A stretch of DNA of 64,000 nt from Flagellimonas meishanensis. GTDB taxonomy: Bacteria; Bacteroidota; Bacteroidia; Flavobacteriales; Flavobacteriaceae. Below, piece after piece: positions 62,465-64,000 of the stretch; position 1 is the stretch's first letter, and each line of letters starts with the position of its first letter. The position numbers and the translations under genes were made by a program. The notes beneath the pieces are model-generated. The model had not been told where the DNA came from and did not search any database. It was given only the letters and a program-made list of their open reading frames with translations. The stretch lies in the NCBI RefSeq assembly GCF_019880545.1, contig NZ_JAINVW010000002.1, positions 62,001 through 126,000 on the forward strand. Direction: 5' to 3'.

Positions 62465-63059
62465 TGAAGTTTTTGTTAATGAATCTCCACTGATCTTAAC
62501 GAACAAGCGGCCTGAAAAATCCAATGGCCACCTTTTTTCGCTGGATGGCGATTCCATTATGAAAGCCATAAATTCCTTGGCAAAGGGAAAGCTGGAGAAA
62601 GCCTATATGTACCATCCCGATGAGGAGAAAATGCTGGATATATTCATGCACAAGATACCGTTGGTGGTTGCCGGAGGTGGTTTTGTGACCAACAAAAAGG
62701 GAAAGGTACTCTTCATATTCAGAAATGGGAAATGGGACCTGCCCAAGGGCAAGGTGGATAAGGGAGAGTCCATTGAAGAAGCCGCACTGAGGGAAGTCGA
62801 GGAAGAAACAGGAGTTAATGGACTTAAGATCGATAAGTTTTTAAGGACCACCTATCACATTTTCAAGAGGAACGGGGAATTTTGGCTCAAACAGACGCAT
62901 TGGTTTGCCATGTCGACAAAATTTGAGGGAAAATTGGTGGCCGAAAAAGCTGAAGGTATAAAGAGGGTGAAATGGAAAGGCCCCAAAAAAGCAAAAAAAG
63001 CCTTGGAAAACTCCTATGCCAACATCAGGATTTTGTTTGAGGATTGGCCCACTTCGTGA
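62460..63059 (+). CDS. Nudix hydrolase
   Basis: 199 residues from the ATG at 62460 (MYEVFVNESPLILTN). A C-terminal Nudix domain carries the complete box GKVDKGES ... REVEEETG (Gx5Ex7REUxEExGU), with DLPKGK in front. The N-terminal about 65 residues (KAYMYHPDEEKMLDIFMH) are an extra domain seen in flavobacterial relatives. The substrate, a nucleoside diphosphate derivative, is unknown. It is divergent from pyrE with only seven bases between start codons, so its promoter must lie within pyrE coding sequence. Confidence 0.92.
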   Translation: MYEVFVNESPLILTNKRPEKSNGHLFSLDGDSIMKAINSLAKGKLEKAYMYHPDEEKMLDIFMHKIPLVVAGGGFVTNKKGKVLFIFRNGKWDLPKGKVDKGESIEEAALREVEEETGVNGLKIDKFLRTTYHIFKRNGEFWLKQTHWFAMSTKFEGKLVAEKAEGIKRVKWKGPKKAKKALENSYANIRILFEDWPTS

Positions 63060-63066
63060 AGAAAAA

Positions 63067-64000
63067 TTATTCTCCCGAGCTCTTTTTTGCAATGCGATAA
63101 ACAGGATAGCTGCGATAGGCATCCTCCAGATATTTGGATTGCTCATAGATCCAATCCAACTGGGCGTACCAATTTTCTGAAAACGCAAAATCTTTTTCTT
63201 TTTTTCTCAAAAAGGTGTTTCTCAATACAGAATCACTCTGAAGCATTTTCAAGGCTATATCTTCAAAAACATAAGGGGAAAAACTTTCCTTTCTTTGAAG
63301 CACAGTATCAAAAAAGTTCCAATTGAAGAACGAATCCGCTCCCTGCGGTTCCAAAGTTTCCAATAGGTATCGTATGCCGGGCTGTTGTGTTGGAATAATA
63401 AGGTCACCGGCCCTGAAGGAAACATTTTTGACTTCCTTTTCAACCTGCGCATCATAATGAAGGTAATGTCCTTCGTAGGGCATCTTTCTGGTTTCAAAAT
63501 CCAGAATGGTGTAGGCCTCTACGGTGAGCATCGAATCCTTGTCCAAAACCACATAATCAATCTGGTTGGCATCCAGGCGTTCCACAATTTTGTGCCATTC
63601 CTTTCCCACAACATAGGCCTCAGGCACCGAAATGGTATCCATGGGAACAAAAATGTTGTAATAATCCGTCTCTTTGGTGAAAGGTTTGGATTGGTCGTAC
63701 CTCAATCTGGGCCAACCGGTGATGGGACTTTCCAATTGTTCCGCTTCATAGCCCTTGAACGTGAGCGTCGTAGTGCGTGTGGAGTCAACTTGCCAGTTGA
63801 AATGGTATTGGGACATGCCAAGAGATTCTTCGAGGGCCTCCTGCCGCAACTTTCTGATATTTTCGTGGTCCTGCTCCACTATATCGATAAGGCCCAACAT
63901 AAGCTGATAGGTGCCTTCAACCCTTTGTTTATAAGGTTTTAGCATATGTGTTTCCACCATAAGGCCCAGGGTGTTCCAAAGTGTTGTATATCCCGTGGAG
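63067..64000 (-). CDS. M14-family zinc carboxypeptidase, C-terminal part (5' end outside window)
   Basis: At least 311 residues; the frame is open to the right edge, and an internal ATG at 63960 is not the start. At the edge STGYTTLWNTLGLMVETHML contains the likely catalytic Glu (VETH) of the M14 fold; the zinc ligands (HxxE ... H) would lie outside. The following 280 residues form a family-specific C-terminal region, beta-rich, with PGIRYLLETLEPQGADSFFNWNFFD. Relatives are exported. It converges with the Nudix gene, leaving seven bases. Confidence 0.8.
   Translation of the reverse strand, partial: STGYTTLWNTLGLMVETHMLKPYKQRVEGTYQLMLGLIDIVEQDHENIRKLRQEALEESLGMSQYHFNWQVDSTRTTTLTFKGYEAEQLESPITGWPRLRYDQSKPFTKETDYYNIFVPMDTISVPEAYVVGKEWHKIVERLDANQIDYVVLDKDSMLTVEAYTILDFETRKMPYEGHYLHYDAQVEKEVKNVSFRAGDLIIPTQQPGIRYLLETLEPQGADSFFNWNFFDTVLQRKESFSPYVFEDIALKMLQSDSVLRNTFLRKKEKDFAFSENWYAQLDWIYEQSKYLEDAYRSYPVYRIAKKSSGE

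Overview
The window is ordinary-density chromosome of a member of the Bacteroidota, most likely a marine Flavobacteriaceae of the Muricauda/Flagellimonas type. The reasons are the Na+-pumping NADH:quinone reductase operon with apbE, a type IX secretion C-terminal sorting domain, DUF6702/M1 and DUF1573 genes, the kynurenine-pathway genes kynU and kmo, and promoter -7 boxes of the Bacteroidota type (TAnnTTTG) in front of many genes. Taxonomy is inferred from gene content only. Genes are packed on both strands with many 1-40 base overlaps. No gap between genes exceeds about 210 bases. I see no rRNA or tRNA gene, insertion sequence, prophage, CRISPR array or replication origin.

Layout. 1-6510 (+): end of nqrA, then nqrBCDEF, a REP-like hairpin and terminator, a small conserved gene of unknown role, and apbE, whose product attaches FMN to NqrB and NqrC. 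6511-12249 (-): methyltransferase, GxxExxY protein, map, a GH97 glycosidase and gpmI. 12457-19543: an ankyrin protein, small membrane protein, M48 and M15 peptidases, then a surface-protein pair (a repeat protein containing a perfect 162-base internal duplication, plus a T9SS-exported partner) and two tandem secreted CarboxypepD_reg-like paralogues. 19619-24617: DUF6702, M1 peptidase, TatA, PAP2 phosphatase, O-methyltransferase, GNAT.

24674-34631: kynU, an AraC regulator and divergent MFS transporter, a lipoprotein, clpP, a four-gene photolyase/cryptochrome cluster (flavin reductase, DUF2256, cry-DASH, Fe-S (6-4)-type photolyase) and kmo. 34704-41757: a cysteine-less zinc-ribbon-family coiled-coil protein with Nif3, lpxK, a TPR hybrid histidine kinase, gap and lipA. 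41820-44020: two sigma factors, a Cys-rich membrane peptide and an RskA-type anti-sigma factor. 44217-51176: murB, an aminotransferase, a PDZ aspartyl protease, DUF1573 and valS.

51272-55877 (+): a Tat-signal GH109-like oxidoreductase fold protein, a galactokinase-like GHMP kinase, a sugar nucleotidyltransferase and a sterol-desaturase-family protein. The first three are the best candidate for an undescribed pathway, possibly amino-sugar release and salvage. 55874-60585 (-): a phospholipid/quality-control block with an acyl-CoA-binding protein, psd, cdsA, a LUD protein, ftsH and rsfS. 60668-64000: birA, SRPBCC, pyrE, a Nudix hydrolase and the C-terminal part of an M14 peptidase cut by the window edge.

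The window is mostly core housekeeping. The less explained parts are the small gene between nqrF and apbE, the repeat protein, the photolyase cluster headed by a flavin reductase, the GH109/kinase/nucleotidyltransferase set, and several genes whose -7 box lies so close to the start codon that leaderless mRNAs are expected.
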